Below are positions 18,703 to 28,635 of a stretch of DNA of 64,000 bases, in pieces (positions within the stretch are counted from its first letter, which is position 1; every line of letters begins with the position of its first letter). Source of the DNA: Paenibacillus sp. EZ-K15 (lineage in GTDB: Bacteria > Bacillota > Bacilli > Paenibacillales > Paenibacillaceae). The DNA is taken from the NCBI RefSeq assembly GCF_002573715.1, contig NZ_PDHM01000008.1, positions 87,351-151,350 on the forward strand. The letters are read 5' to 3'. The notes under the pieces were generated by a model. It did not search any database. It had not been told where the DNA came from and saw only the letters and a list, made by a program, of their open reading frames with translations. A program made the position numbers and the translations under genes.

Positions 18703-21340
18703 AGTAAGAGGGTTATTTGAACAAACCTTTGCAACTAATTATATGAACTTAAAGCCATTCTTGCCCAGCCAAGAAAAAGCAGCGGAACAGGCGCTGGATT
18801 TAGCAAAGCTCGTAATTAAGGGTCAAAAAATAGAAGCGAGTCTGATCGAGCAGTGGTCGTTAGAAATGTATATGAAGTATAATGTTAATTTTGACATTAT
18901 AAAAACTCAAGTATTACGTCTAGTAGAAGAGAGCGATTGGTACAGACCCAAATTACTATTGGGAGCCTTTTTTTGGACACGTTACAGAGACTATCTAATA
19001 AGAGTTAAACATTGGGACCAAGAGGCTGTTGACTCCATTGATGATTCAACAAATGAAATTATGCGGTCTTTGGGAAACCCAAAGGAAATACACTCTTTTG
19101 ACAAGCGAGGACTTGTATTGGGGTATGTGCAGTCAGGAAAGACTGCTAACTTTACAGGCTTAATTAATAAGGCTTACGATGTTGGATATAAGCTAGTAAT
19201 TGTATTATCTGGTGTACACAATGATCTGCGGGCACAGACACAGCTTAGATTAGATGAAGAAGTGATTGGAAGCAGAGTGGATAGAGAGGGTAATCCAGTT
19301 GGAGTTGCCCAAATCAATAGAAATACACCTAATCATATTATTTCAACATGGACTACAGTGGAACGAGATATCTCTTCTGAACCAAGCGGTATGTTTAACT
19401 TAAATCAAAGAACTCTTATGGTTGTTAAAAAGAATAGTATTGTCTTAGAATCACTTAAGAATCAACTTGAGTATCAGAAAAATTTATTTAATTTAGATAT
19501 TCCCGCTTTAATTGTCGATGATGAAGCAGATCAGGCATCTGTCGATACCTCTAAAGATGAAGATCCAAAGACAATTAACAAATTAATACGTCAACTTTTA
19601 GAAGTCTTTAATAGAAGATGTTATGTAGGCTATACAGCGACCCCGTTTGCAAATTTATTAATTAGTGCCGAAGCTAAAACGGAAGAGGAAGGTAAGGACC
19701 TGTATCCTAAAGATTTTCTTGTCGGCCTCCCAAAACCTAAAGAATATTGTGGTCCGGAAGAATTCTTTGACGTTGAAGAAGAGGCGGACGATCCACGTCC
19801 AAGTTTGATTCGGCCTCTGAAGGATCGAGATATCGAAGTCTTTACTGGAATTAAAACAAAGGGAGATGCTGATAAATTTGAAGAGGTCCCTCCTCAGATG
19901 GAAGAGTCAATATTGGTATTTCTTTTAACCATTGCTGTAAGAAATCTACGAGGTCAGAGGAATAAACATAACTCGATGCTTATCCACACCTCTCGTTTTA
20001 AAGATGTTCAGTCAAGTGTGAAGGACGGTGTGGATAAAGTATTTAGGGAAATCACAGAACAGATTCAATATAACAAATATAGTGAAACAGTAGAATCGAT
20101 TAAACGGATTTATAAAGAAGACACGATTCCGACAAGCAGAGCATGGCCAGAGGATATTCAGGAATTTAGCTGGGAAGAGGTCTATCAGGAATTAAGAGAT
20201 TGTTCTAAAAAGGTTCGAGTTTTTGAAATTAATGGTAATAGTAAAGATGCATTAGACTACCACCAATACAAAGAGGATGGTTTAAACGTAATTGCAGTAG
20301 GCGGAGATAAGCTATCACGTGGACTCACACTTGAGGGACTTAGTATAACTTACTATTTTAGAAATACATTAATGTATGACACTTTAATGCAGATGGGTCG
20401 CTGGTTTGGATATCGGAAAGGATATATGGACTTGTGCAGAATATACACAACCGGAGAAATTGCTTCAAACTTTGAGCACTTGGCAATTGCTATGATTGAA
20501 CTGCGTAGAGAATTTGACAGGCTAGCACTAGCGAATAAGACTCCACTGGAATACGCAGTAAAAATGTTAAGTCATCCAACTATGACTTTAACAAGTCCAT
20601 TAAAAATGAAAAATGCTGCTATAACAAATGTTATTTATCGGTTAACCCTGCAGCAAACTCGTATATATGAGAACAAGGAAACTTTTTTTTCTCACAACAT
20701 GAAAGTGACTAAGAACTTAATAAATAAACTCCACCCTCGTTTTATGAAAACGCATATTGGATCAGGTAAAACTGGTTATTATATAGCACAAGAAGTTGAT
20801 GTAAATACAGTATTAAATTTCCTGTCTGAATACAAGACAAGTCAAGGTGCAGATAAGGTTGATAACATCAAAATTGTAAATTATATTCGGCAAGTTAATG
20901 AAATCGGAGAGCTTTTACATTGGACAGTAGCAGTAGTTGAAGGAGAGCCAAGAGATAAAAGTGGACTTGAGAAATTCCCAGTACGATTTGGGTCATTCAA
21001 GATTGATTCTGCAGTGGTACGAGGGGTTAAGGCAGAAGAGTATAACAATCAAGGGCAGGCTAAAATTGATATACGTGCTATAGTTGCTTCGCGGCAGGAA
21101 TTCATAGATCTCGATCAAGTTGCGATAAAGAATATGAAGGATAAACAAGAGATCCGAAAGCTACGGGCAACAGAAAAAGGCATGCTTCTAATCTACCCGC
21201 TTCATCCTAAAGTAAAAGTATTTGAATCCCTAAGGTTTACCTTTAGCGAGAAAATGGTCCCAATTGGTATCGCGATCTCATTCCCTGACTCAAAGTTAGA
21301 TGATTCTAAAGTTTATGAAGTGAATAAAACAATAAAATAA
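18695..21340 (+). CDS. Z1 domain helicase-like ATPase (first copy)
   Basis: 881 residues. Superfamily 2-derived motor with Walker A GYVQSGKT (143-150), Walker B IVDDEAD (273-279), motif III GYTATPFANLL (312-322), motif V GGDKLSRGLTLEG, and motif VI QMGRWFGYR (566-574) with the presumed arginine finger. This QSGKT/DDEAD/TATPFAN/QMGRW series is the Z1 signature. Overlaps the ATPase gene and is followed 24 bp later by the nuclease-like gene. Known Z1 proteins are found with MORC-type ATPases, endonucleases and methylases; translocation or remodelling of DNA is inferred, not shown. Confidence 0.92.
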   Translation: MNEVRGLFEQTFATNYMNLKPFLPSQEKAAEQALDLAKLVIKGQKIEASLIEQWSLEMYMKYNVNFDIIKTQVLRLVEESDWYRPKLLLGAFFWTRYRDYLIRVKHWDQEAVDSIDDSTNEIMRSLGNPKEIHSFDKRGLVLGYVQSGKTANFTGLINKAYDVGYKLVIVLSGVHNDLRAQTQLRLDEEVIGSRVDREGNPVGVAQINRNTPNHIISTWTTVERDISSEPSGMFNLNQRTLMVVKKNSIVLESLKNQLEYQKNLFNLDIPALIVDDEADQASVDTSKDEDPKTINKLIRQLLEVFNRRCYVGYTATPFANLLISAEAKTEEEGKDLYPKDFLVGLPKPKEYCGPEEFFDVEEEADDPRPSLIRPLKDRDIEVFTGIKTKGDADKFEEVPPQMEESILVFLLTIAVRNLRGQRNKHNSMLIHTSRFKDVQSSVKDGVDKVFREITEQIQYNKYSETVESIKRIYKEDTIPTSRAWPEDIQEFSWEEVYQELRDCSKKVRVFEINGNSKDALDYHQYKEDGLNVIAVGGDKLSRGLTLEGLSITYYFRNTLMYDTLMQMGRWFGYRKGYMDLCRIYTTGEIASNFEHLAIAMIELRREFDRLALANKTPLEYAVKMLSHPTMTLTSPLKMKNAAITNVIYRLTLQQTRIYENKETFFSHNMKVTKNLINKLHPRFMKTHIGSGKTGYYIAQEVDVNTVLNFLSEYKTSQGADKVDNIKIVNYIRQVNEIGELLHWTVAVVEGEPRDKSGLEKFPVRFGSFKIDSAVVRGVKAEEYNNQGQAKIDIRAIVASRQEFIDLDQVAIKNMKDKQEIRKLRATEKGMLLIYPLHPKVKVFESLRFTFSEKMVPIGIAISFPDSKLDDSKVYEVNKTIK

Positions 21341-21364
21341 GTGTTCTAATAGAGTGAGGAATAT

Positions 21365-22375
21365 ATGTTGAATCTTAAATCAGAATTCGAGCAAATGATT
21401 AAAGAATTAAATAGCGATTCCCAGCAAGAAGTTTATAAACTGAGGATTCTTACGGTTGAAAGTCCGATTCTTTTTGCAGGTATAGATACTGTAAATATGA
21501 ATAGACAGCTTTATATCGATTTAGGACCTGAATCCTGGGAGCCAGACCAGCTTAAGGCTCTTCCAAAATGGCGAGGTTTATCTATCAAAGTTGAGTATTA
21601 TGAAAAACTGGCTTTACTTAAAGGGCATTACTATCTTGTTTTACGACAAGAGTCAGAACATGGTACAGATATTTTTGAGGTTGTACTTCAGAATGTAGTG
21701 GATCATTTGATGATCAGAGAAAAGAATGAATCAGTATTTACTGTAATATACAAGGTATTAGATAGATGGCGCGTATTTTTTCAAAAAGGTGGTTACCGTA
21801 AATTAACTGAAGAACAGCAGCGGGGACTTTTCGGAGAATTGTGTTATATACAAGATTGGCTTAATCGGTTTCCAACCGCTCCCCCACTTATTATAGACCA
21901 GTGGGAAGGACCAACAAGTGGAAGAATCGATTTTAAGTATTCTAATCGGGGTGTAGAGATTAAGACTGCAATAAATAAGCTAATGAAAACAATAAAAATA
22001 TCAAACGAAAATCAGTTAAGACTAACAAATGCAGTATCTAGTATTTATCTCTATGTGTGTTTTATAGAGCCTAGTAAAACTCATGGCGTTTCTTTACAAA
22101 CACTTGTGAACGAGGTCCGAACAAGTATTGCAAGTCGTTCTGATCGTTTGTTATTAAAGTTCAATGATCTTTTAGACGATTTGAGATTTAAAGAAGAAGA
22201 CTATGCGGATGACTTCTTCTTTCTAGATAAAGTAGAGGTATATGAAGCTACGGCGGACTTTCCAAGGATATTGCAGGAGGATTTACCCAAAGGAATCTCA
22301 CATGTTAGTTACAGCATCGACCTTACACATTGTACTGATTTTGAAAGAGAAGTTGATAAAGTATTCGATTTGTAA
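21365..22375 (+). CDS. PD-(D/E)XK nuclease-like protein (DUF4420 type)
   Basis: 336 residues. A restriction-endonuclease-like core is visible: Glu158 in RGLFGELCYI, Asp189 in SGRIDFKYS, and Glu198-Ile-Lys200 in RGVEIKT, a plausible metal site for cleaving DNA. The N-terminal 150 residues look like a beta-rich domain. ATG 21365 follows GAGTGAGGA. Position between Z1 and AIPR genes matches the layout in published Z1/MORC loci. It is the likely DNA-cutting subunit. Confidence 0.85.
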   Translation: MLNLKSEFEQMIKELNSDSQQEVYKLRILTVESPILFAGIDTVNMNRQLYIDLGPESWEPDQLKALPKWRGLSIKVEYYEKLALLKGHYYLVLRQESEHGTDIFEVVLQNVVDHLMIREKNESVFTVIYKVLDRWRVFFQKGGYRKLTEEQQRGLFGELCYIQDWLNRFPTAPPLIIDQWEGPTSGRIDFKYSNRGVEIKTAINKLMKTIKISNENQLRLTNAVSSIYLYVCFIEPSKTHGVSLQTLVNEVRTSIASRSDRLLLKFNDLLDDLRFKEEDYADDFFFLDKVEVYEATADFPRILQEDLPKGISHVSYSIDLTHCTDFEREVDKVFDL

Positions 22376-22390
22376 TGGGGGACTTTTTGA

Positions 22391-24232
22391 ATGTTAGAAA
22401 ATAGACAGCGAAGCGAATTCCTCAAAGGATTTCTTGAAGAAATAGAAGAAAAAGCATCAAAAACAGGAGTTTATCGAGTTCCTTTCTTAGAAAAGATGCT
22501 TCAGTATATGGAAAGAGACGATGATCCTGATATATTAATTCCTCCATATATAGATACTCAAAAAAAAATAGCTGTAAATGCTTACTCATTTGACGAAAGT
22601 CAGAACGTTCTTGACTTATATATAGCTGATTATAACTTTGATCAAAACGAGCAGCAATTACTTACGATAAATATGACGATGATGACTGAACTTGCCAATC
22701 AGGCTAAACGATTTTTTACGAACGCTAAAACTTTAGCTCATACAATCGATCATTCTCTTCAAGCTCGAGAATTGGCTGTACTTATATCAGATAATATAAG
22801 TGATATCGACGAAGTGAATATATTTGTAATAACCAATATGTTCTATAATTCAAATAAACCAATAGAGCTATCGATTCCTGGAGTTGAAACAGTTAATGTT
22901 CAAGTGTGGGACATAGATCGTATACTTCAGATCATCTTGGCCGAGCAAGGTGTCCAAACAATTCATATCGATTTTGCGAAGGATTTGGGAGAGTCATTTG
23001 AGATGATGTATGTTCCCAATGCTCAGCATGAAGGAGAAATGAATTATTTTACATGTTATGTAGGATTCATACCTGCGCAATTACTTGCTAAAGCTTATGA
23101 CCAATGGGGCTCAAAACTTGTTGAACGAAATGTGCGATCTTATTTGCAGGCTAAGGGCGGAACTAATAAAGGGATATTGAAAACTCTTAAAGACCCCAAT
23201 GAACGACGAATGTTTGTCAGTTATAATAATGGTATTTCTAGTGTAGCTCGTTCGGGAGAAATCGAAAAAATAAATGAAAACATAAATCTTTATCGTATTA
23301 AAGGGCTAACCGGGTGGCAAATTGTAAATGGCGGACAGACGACAGCATCAATTCATCAGGCTTATAAGAGTGATGTAGATTTATCGGAAGTATATGTTCA
23401 GGCGAAATTGACTATCCTTCATGTTGAAGCAAATCAAGAGAAAGATCATCAACTGCTTGAAGATGAGATGGTTTCAAATATTTCAGAGTATGCAAATACA
23501 CAGAATAAAATAAACAAATCCGATCTGTTAGCAAATTCTAGATTTATGTCTGAATTGGAAAAACTATCTAGAAACACATGGATCCCAACTAATGATGGTA
23601 GAAAATTAGAGAGTAAATGGTACTTCGAACGCGCAAGAGGTCAATATGCAGTTGATTTAAATAGACGTAAACGTGGTAAGGAGCAAAATGAATTTAAAAA
23701 GCAATACCCAAGTGAAAAAACTATTACCAAAGTTGATTTGGCTAAACATTATATGTCTTGTGAAGGTTTCCCCCATATTTCAAGTAAAGGCGGAGAAGAA
23801 GCCTTTAAGCGGTTTATGGAGCAAAATAAACAGTATTGGAAATACGAGAAGGATGATAATGATGACACTATTCCTCTGAGTGAAGTTACCCTAGAAGTTT
23901 ATCAGAAATTAATAGCAAGGACCATTATTAATCGTCATGTAACTAATATTGTGGAGTCTATGAGGCTGCAGGGATATAGGGCAAACGTAATTTACTATAC
24001 TGTGTCTATGCTTAATCATATATATGGAAATAAAATAGAGCTAGTAGATGTATGGAATCGACAAGCCTTATCAGATAAATGGGATGAAGTAATAAAAATT
24101 ATTGCTGACAAGGCATTATTCTTCCTGCGTGCATCCGCGGGTGATAGAAACGTAACTCAATGGGCTAAACAGGAAGCGTGCTGGATACAGTTCAAGGATG
24201 AGCATACGAAGCAATTGAGTAATATCATCTAA
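22391..24232 (+). CDS. AIPR family (abortive infection phage resistance) protein
   Basis: 613 residues with the AIPR signatures SYNNGISSVA near residue 278 and IVNGGQTTASIHQ near residue 315. A long N-terminal region and a helical C-terminal half flank them. AIPR proteins occur in phage-resistance loci with unsettled biochemistry. Starts 15 bp after the nuclease gene and ends just before a strong terminator, so it closes the operon ATPase-Z1-nuclease-AIPR. Confidence 0.9.
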   Translation: MLENRQRSEFLKGFLEEIEEKASKTGVYRVPFLEKMLQYMERDDDPDILIPPYIDTQKKIAVNAYSFDESQNVLDLYIADYNFDQNEQQLLTINMTMMTELANQAKRFFTNAKTLAHTIDHSLQARELAVLISDNISDIDEVNIFVITNMFYNSNKPIELSIPGVETVNVQVWDIDRILQIILAEQGVQTIHIDFAKDLGESFEMMYVPNAQHEGEMNYFTCYVGFIPAQLLAKAYDQWGSKLVERNVRSYLQAKGGTNKGILKTLKDPNERRMFVSYNNGISSVARSGEIEKINENINLYRIKGLTGWQIVNGGQTTASIHQAYKSDVDLSEVYVQAKLTILHVEANQEKDHQLLEDEMVSNISEYANTQNKINKSDLLANSRFMSELEKLSRNTWIPTNDGRKLESKWYFERARGQYAVDLNRRKRGKEQNEFKKQYPSEKTITKVDLAKHYMSCEGFPHISSKGGEEAFKRFMEQNKQYWKYEKDDNDDTIPLSEVTLEVYQKLIARTIINRHVTNIVESMRLQGYRANVIYYTVSMLNHIYGNKIELVDVWNRQALSDKWDEVIKIIADKALFFLRASAGDRNVTQWAKQEACWIQFKDEHTKQLSNII

Positions 24233-24249
24233 TTTTGATTTAGGTACAA

Positions 24250-24298
24250 CAAAACACTCAATAACCGGGCTAATAAGCAGGTATTGAGTGTTTTGTTT
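24250..24298 (+). terminator. Intrinsic terminator closing the ATPase-Z1-nuclease-AIPR operon
   Basis: AAAACACTCAATA pairs with TATTGAGTGTTTT around a 15-nt loop, then T-rich. Confidence 0.88.
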
Positions 24299-24393
24299 AT
24301 TAATTAAGGGCCATCCAATAATTGAATTATTGGATGCTGCTAATATGGGTAAGAATAAATAAGAATATGAAAAAACATAAACGTGGTGATGAA

Positions 24394-25050
24394 ATGAGTC
24401 AAGATTCTTTCTTTTGGAAGGAGCTACTGACTTGGTATATCGAGAATGGACGGCATCGCTTTCCTTGGCGAAATACGAAAGATCCTTATCGAATTTTATT
24501 GGCAGAGTTTCTGCTTCAGCAAACCCATGTACGTAAAGTTGAGGATGTGTATGAACAGTTGCTGCTGAAATATCCTGATATAAGCGAACTAGCAAGGGCG
24601 GATACTGAAACACTGAAAGAAATCATTGCTCCTATTGGACTAAACTATCGTGCAGAAAGACTAATAAAATCAGCTGAGATAATCTGCAGTCAGCATAACG
24701 GTACAGTTCCGAATGATTATAACGAGTTAAGGGAGCTCCCTGGAATCGGCGATTATATTGCAAATGCTTTACTTTGCTATGCATTTGACCAGCCAGTTGT
24801 TCCAATCGATACAAATGTTATTCGGCTCTTCACAAGATATTTTGGATATACATCAAGGAATCCTAGACCTCGAATGGACAAAGAGCTAGCAGCTAAAATT
24901 AGGGCACATTTTGAAGGGATGGACAGTACAAGAGAGGCTAATTTAGCAGTATTAGATATTGCCGGCTTAGTGTGTACTTCTAAAAAACCAAAGTCTACAG
25001 AATGTCCATTATTCGAAAAATGTTGTGACTTTAATTCAAGAAAAGAATAA
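24394..25050 (+). CDS. HhH-GPD DNA glycosylase (MutY/Mig-like)
   Basis: From ATG 24394 (GGTGAT site 5 bp upstream) 218 residues; in-frame ATGs at 24322 and 24367 have weaker sites. It has FPWRNTKDPYRILLAEFLLQQT (Glu38), a helix-hairpin-helix LPGIGDYIANAL with Tyr121, and catalytic Asp139 in IDTNVIR. The Tyr/Asp spacing is that of thermophile T:G mismatch glycosylase Mig and of Bacillus MutY. The MutY C-terminal A:oxoG domain is absent. The iron-sulphur loop reads C194-X6-S201-X2-C204-X5-C210, so the second cysteine is Ser. Next to a 5mC methyltransferase a T:G repair role is attractive but inferred. Confidence 0.82.
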   Translation: MSQDSFFWKELLTWYIENGRHRFPWRNTKDPYRILLAEFLLQQTHVRKVEDVYEQLLLKYPDISELARADTETLKEIIAPIGLNYRAERLIKSAEIICSQHNGTVPNDYNELRELPGIGDYIANALLCYAFDQPVVPIDTNVIRLFTRYFGYTSRNPRPRMDKELAAKIRAHFEGMDSTREANLAVLDIAGLVCTSKKPKSTECPLFEKCCDFNSRKE

Positions 25051-25368
25051 CTTGTGAGTGCTACCAAGAGGACGGTTGTGAAGTGCCTTTAAATGGCTTT
25101 GTCTAAAACTAAATAAAGTTAGTTCTCACAAAATTGACGTTTTTTTGTATAATGAATTAAATTTGAATCCAACATCTGCTGCTGAATTATGTACTTGTGC
25201 TTAAATACATCTCTCGCCCAACATAGTTATTCGTTAAATATTCATACCACCTCTCCTTTCTTTTTAATAAGCCGAAGTATATTAAATATTGATATTCTAG
25301 TCTATGCGGATATTAATAAAAGACATACAATAATAGTAACTGAATGGGAAAATTATGGAGGTGATAGT

Positions 25369-28014
25369 ATGTCAGTTATGGGTATTATTGAATCAGTTTT
25401 GGACCAAGCATTTGTGAGCAAAAAAATAACTGATATGGATAGTTTCAATTCCGAGTTAAAAAAAGCCATAGAGTTAGTGGAAGGATTAGGTTATAAAGTA
25501 ACTGAACAAGATGTGATTACTAAATTGAAGTTTGAATTGCAAGAGTTTTTAAGGATGTACAATGGCACGGCCATTATTGAATCAAAAGAGGAGTTTAGTG
25601 GGGAAATTGAATTAGATGGTCCAAGATGGAGTGCATATCTAACATTTCTTCGTAAAGAAAAGAATCGTTCGAATGCCCAAACAAATGGCATGATTTTTAC
25701 GCTTAAAACAATTTTGAAACATATGCTAAAGAATCAATCCGAAGAAGAATTTTACGTTAGTGGTATGGTTTTTAAGGATGTTCAATCTGGAAAAACTGAG
25801 CATTTCCACGGATTGGCGAATTTAGCGATAGATAATGGTTATGAAATTGTCATTATTCTATCTGGAACACAGAACGACCTTAGATCCCAAACACAAATTC
25901 GATGCGATTATGACATATTAGGAGAAAAAAGGCTTCATTATGTTTTGGAAGACGGCGAGGATAGGATTGTTGGAATAGGCAAATATCGTAACTCCCCTGT
26001 ATTAACCCAATGTCTAACTAATAAGTTGAGAAACGGTGACATAAATGCTAGTGTTGGAGAAGGAGTTTATGTTGCTCGTCCAGGTGAACCGATAATAATT
26101 GTCACAAAAAAAAATATACATACTCTCGGGGCGTTAATAAGTTTTCTTCGTAATTCAAAGGCTGAAAGAAATAAAGTCTTAATAATTGATGATGAGGCGG
26201 ATCTGGCATCAGTTGACACATCCTACAATGTTAAAACAAATCGGGGCAAGCATCCTAGCGATGAGACTTACAAACCTTCCTCCATTAATGCTCATATTCG
26301 AGCAATGCTTGCTTACTTAAAAAAGAGAACATATATATCTTATACAGCAACCCCTTTTGCAAATTTACTTATTAATAGAGAAATTGAACATCCGATATAT
26401 GGACCTGATCTATTTCCAAAAGATTTTATATTAGCAATTCCCAGTGATGAAAATTACGTCGGGCCAAAACAATGGTTTGGTAAAAATGCTCTTGCGGCTC
26501 CATTAAGAAGACCTTTAGATAATGCGGTAACAAGAAATGTAATTAGTGCTGCTTTCGGGGGGGTTTTACATGATTCGCTAAGAGAGTCGATCAAGGTCTT
26601 TATTCTATCAACTGCTGTTCGATTGATTCGTGAAGGAGAACAAGAGCATTGCTCAATGCTTATTCACGCAGACTTTAGAAACGTTAATCATGACACAACC
26701 TACCCATTGGTGGATCGAGAAATTGAGCTGCTGAGAGAACTAATTGAAACTAATGATCAAGAAACAATAAATGAATTAAAAAAGATCTTCAAGGATGATA
26801 TAGCCACAACTAGCGCTAAAGTTTTTAATAAACCATTATCAGTGAGATGGCAAGATGTCCAAGATGTTTTATTAATTGTGGTCAAACGTATAAAAGTTAT
26901 GAAAATAAATGGTGAATCGGAAGATACTCTTAATTATGAAGATTACAAAAACAAGGGACTTTATGTAGTGGCCGTTGGGGGTAATAAGTTGTCTAGGGGT
27001 ATTACTTTAGATGGTTTAACAGTAAGTTATTATTTAAGAGAAAGCCGAAATCATGACACCTTGACTCAAATGGGGAGATGGTGTGGGTATAAGAAAAAAT
27101 ATCTTGATGTCTGTAGATTGTATACAACAAATAGATTAATTATTGCATATGCGCAAGTTGTAGAATCTTTGGAAAAATTACGTGAAGACCTGATTTTAAT
27201 GCATGATACTGAATTAACTCCCGATCAATATCAACTTGAGATCATTGAACAAACCACTTCAATTTGTCCAGCACTTCGTGTGATTAGTAATGCCCAACAA
27301 AATCTAAGGTTGCAGGTTACAGCTGTTAATAAGAGTCGGTTTATGAGAAGGCATAAACGAAGAAGCTCGTTTTCAGGAGAAACCTTGCAGGAAACAAGCT
27401 TCTACAATGATGGAAAAACAATTAATGAAAATAAAAGGATAGTGGAGTGCTTTTTGAAAAACCTTAAAGGGGAGCCTACTCTGATTGGAAAATACAGGGA
27501 TCAGTCTGGGTATAATCGAATCTGGTATGGAATTGACATGATACAAGTTTTATCAATGCTCCGAGCTTTTAAGTCTCCTCGTGGTAGAGTACACGAATGG
27601 GTAAATTATATTGAATTAGTCCAGAGAGAAACCAAAATGGACGAGTTAGCTCTATGCGATGTTGTGCTAGTTTCAAACAATTTTGATGAAAGTAATGATA
27701 CCCTTTATTCATATAAAATAAATCGAGTACATCGATCTACTCGTGGAGTAGATACTATGTTACAGGCAGTTACTTTAAAAGGAGAACAATTCATTAACTT
27801 ACTTACTGCAAATGAGGAACTAAGTGATGAGGAGAAAATTTCTCTGAGATGTAATGATCGTGCGCTCATTTTGATATATCCGATAAAAACGGAAAACCTT
27901 GATAACACTGAAGAGTATGAAATGATAACGTTTGCTATAGCCTTTCCAAAAACTAATGCAGTACTTCTAGATACGACCTCTTTCGTTGGATCTACTACAG
28001 TTATCAGTAATTAA
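25369..28014 (+). CDS. Z1 domain helicase-like ATPase (second copy)
   Basis: ATG 25369 follows GGAGGTGAT. 881 residues, by chance or descent the same length as the first Z1. Motifs: VQSGKT (138-143), IIDDEADLASVDTS, SYTATPFANLL, GGNKLSRGITLDG, TQMGRWCGYKKKYLDVCRLYTT. Clearly paralogous to the 18695 gene but divergent, especially N-terminally. It has its own spacer of about 320 bp after the glycosylase and a terminator near 28210. An A9 run (26106-26114) lies in the coding sequence. It may be the motor of a separate, partly lost system. Confidence 0.9.
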   Translation: MSVMGIIESVLDQAFVSKKITDMDSFNSELKKAIELVEGLGYKVTEQDVITKLKFELQEFLRMYNGTAIIESKEEFSGEIELDGPRWSAYLTFLRKEKNRSNAQTNGMIFTLKTILKHMLKNQSEEEFYVSGMVFKDVQSGKTEHFHGLANLAIDNGYEIVIILSGTQNDLRSQTQIRCDYDILGEKRLHYVLEDGEDRIVGIGKYRNSPVLTQCLTNKLRNGDINASVGEGVYVARPGEPIIIVTKKNIHTLGALISFLRNSKAERNKVLIIDDEADLASVDTSYNVKTNRGKHPSDETYKPSSINAHIRAMLAYLKKRTYISYTATPFANLLINREIEHPIYGPDLFPKDFILAIPSDENYVGPKQWFGKNALAAPLRRPLDNAVTRNVISAAFGGVLHDSLRESIKVFILSTAVRLIREGEQEHCSMLIHADFRNVNHDTTYPLVDREIELLRELIETNDQETINELKKIFKDDIATTSAKVFNKPLSVRWQDVQDVLLIVVKRIKVMKINGESEDTLNYEDYKNKGLYVVAVGGNKLSRGITLDGLTVSYYLRESRNHDTLTQMGRWCGYKKKYLDVCRLYTTNRLIIAYAQVVESLEKLREDLILMHDTELTPDQYQLEIIEQTTSICPALRVISNAQQNLRLQVTAVNKSRFMRRHKRRSSFSGETLQETSFYNDGKTINENKRIVECFLKNLKGEPTLIGKYRDQSGYNRIWYGIDMIQVLSMLRAFKSPRGRVHEWVNYIELVQRETKMDELALCDVVLVSNNFDESNDTLYSYKINRVHRSTRGVDTMLQAVTLKGEQFINLLTANEELSDEEKISLRCNDRALILIYPIKTENLDNTEEYEMITFAIAFPKTNAVLLDTTSFVGSTTVISN

Positions 28015-28177
28015 ACTTACTAACAAATGGAGAATTTTACTTTGCATTTAGTTTTATGAATTTCATTATACAGAAGAACCTATCAGCGGTAAGTTGGTTA
28101 TTTAACAGTAATGAATTCACAAATAGATAGTAAGCGCTGTTCGTGAGAATTAAGATTCATCAGAATTTTGTATGAAT

Positions 28178-28214
28178 AGGGCAAGTCCATACCTGAGGTG
28201 GATTTGTCTTTTTT
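28178..28214 (+). terminator. Intrinsic terminator after the second Z1 gene
   Basis: GGCAAGTCCA pairs with TGGATTTGTC, then six T residues, about 170 bp after the stop. Confidence 0.65.
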
Positions 28215-28575
28215 ATTTCAATTCTATGTTAGCTAGTTATCTAGTTTAAATTCACATAATGTCATTGACTTATAGGAACATACGTTCTAATATTGGGTTA
28301 TCTAATTATTTGGGTAAGATATAGTTTAAGATAAAAGACTAGAGGCTATTGGTTGAAGGACATATTGAAGAAAAAAAATTCAAGTGGTTGTGTATGGTCG
28401 GAGGGTACTGAAACATTGGTACTACCACAAGTATTTACAAAAGATTAAAAATCATCCTTGATAGCTTAATACTTCTCTATCTTTCTTACTACTTAAACTA
28501 ATCCTGCATTATCGTAAAATAAAGACAATTATATTCATAGCGTCTTCAGAACCTGTCGATATGGGTCAAAGGATG
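28215..28575. other. Intergenic, nothing recognised
   Basis: AT-rich sequence without an open frame above about 30 codons or clear structure, apart from the promoter that follows. Confidence 0.4.
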
Positions 28576-28603
28576 TTGATTCTTTAGGGTGGTATAGTAT
28601 AAT
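28576..28603 (+). promoter_or_regulatory. Sigma-A-type promoter of the unknown three-gene operon
   Basis: TTGATT (28576-28581), a 16-bp spacer, TATAAT (28598-28603). The start codon is 33 bp downstream with GGGGGT as ribosome site. Confidence 0.7.
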
Positions 28604-28635
28604 GGAATCATTTCCATCTTATGGGGGTCGCTATT

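Noticed and set aside
24394..25050. Calling the glycosylase a plain MutY
   Set aside because: It lacks the C-terminal A:oxoG recognition domain and has DTN rather than the DGN usual in MutY; but Tyr at this position also occurs in Bacillus MutY, so the Mig assignment is not certain either.
25134..25153. TTGACG followed by TATAAT upstream of the second Z1 gene
   Set aside because: Only 8 bp apart, too short for a sigma-A promoter.
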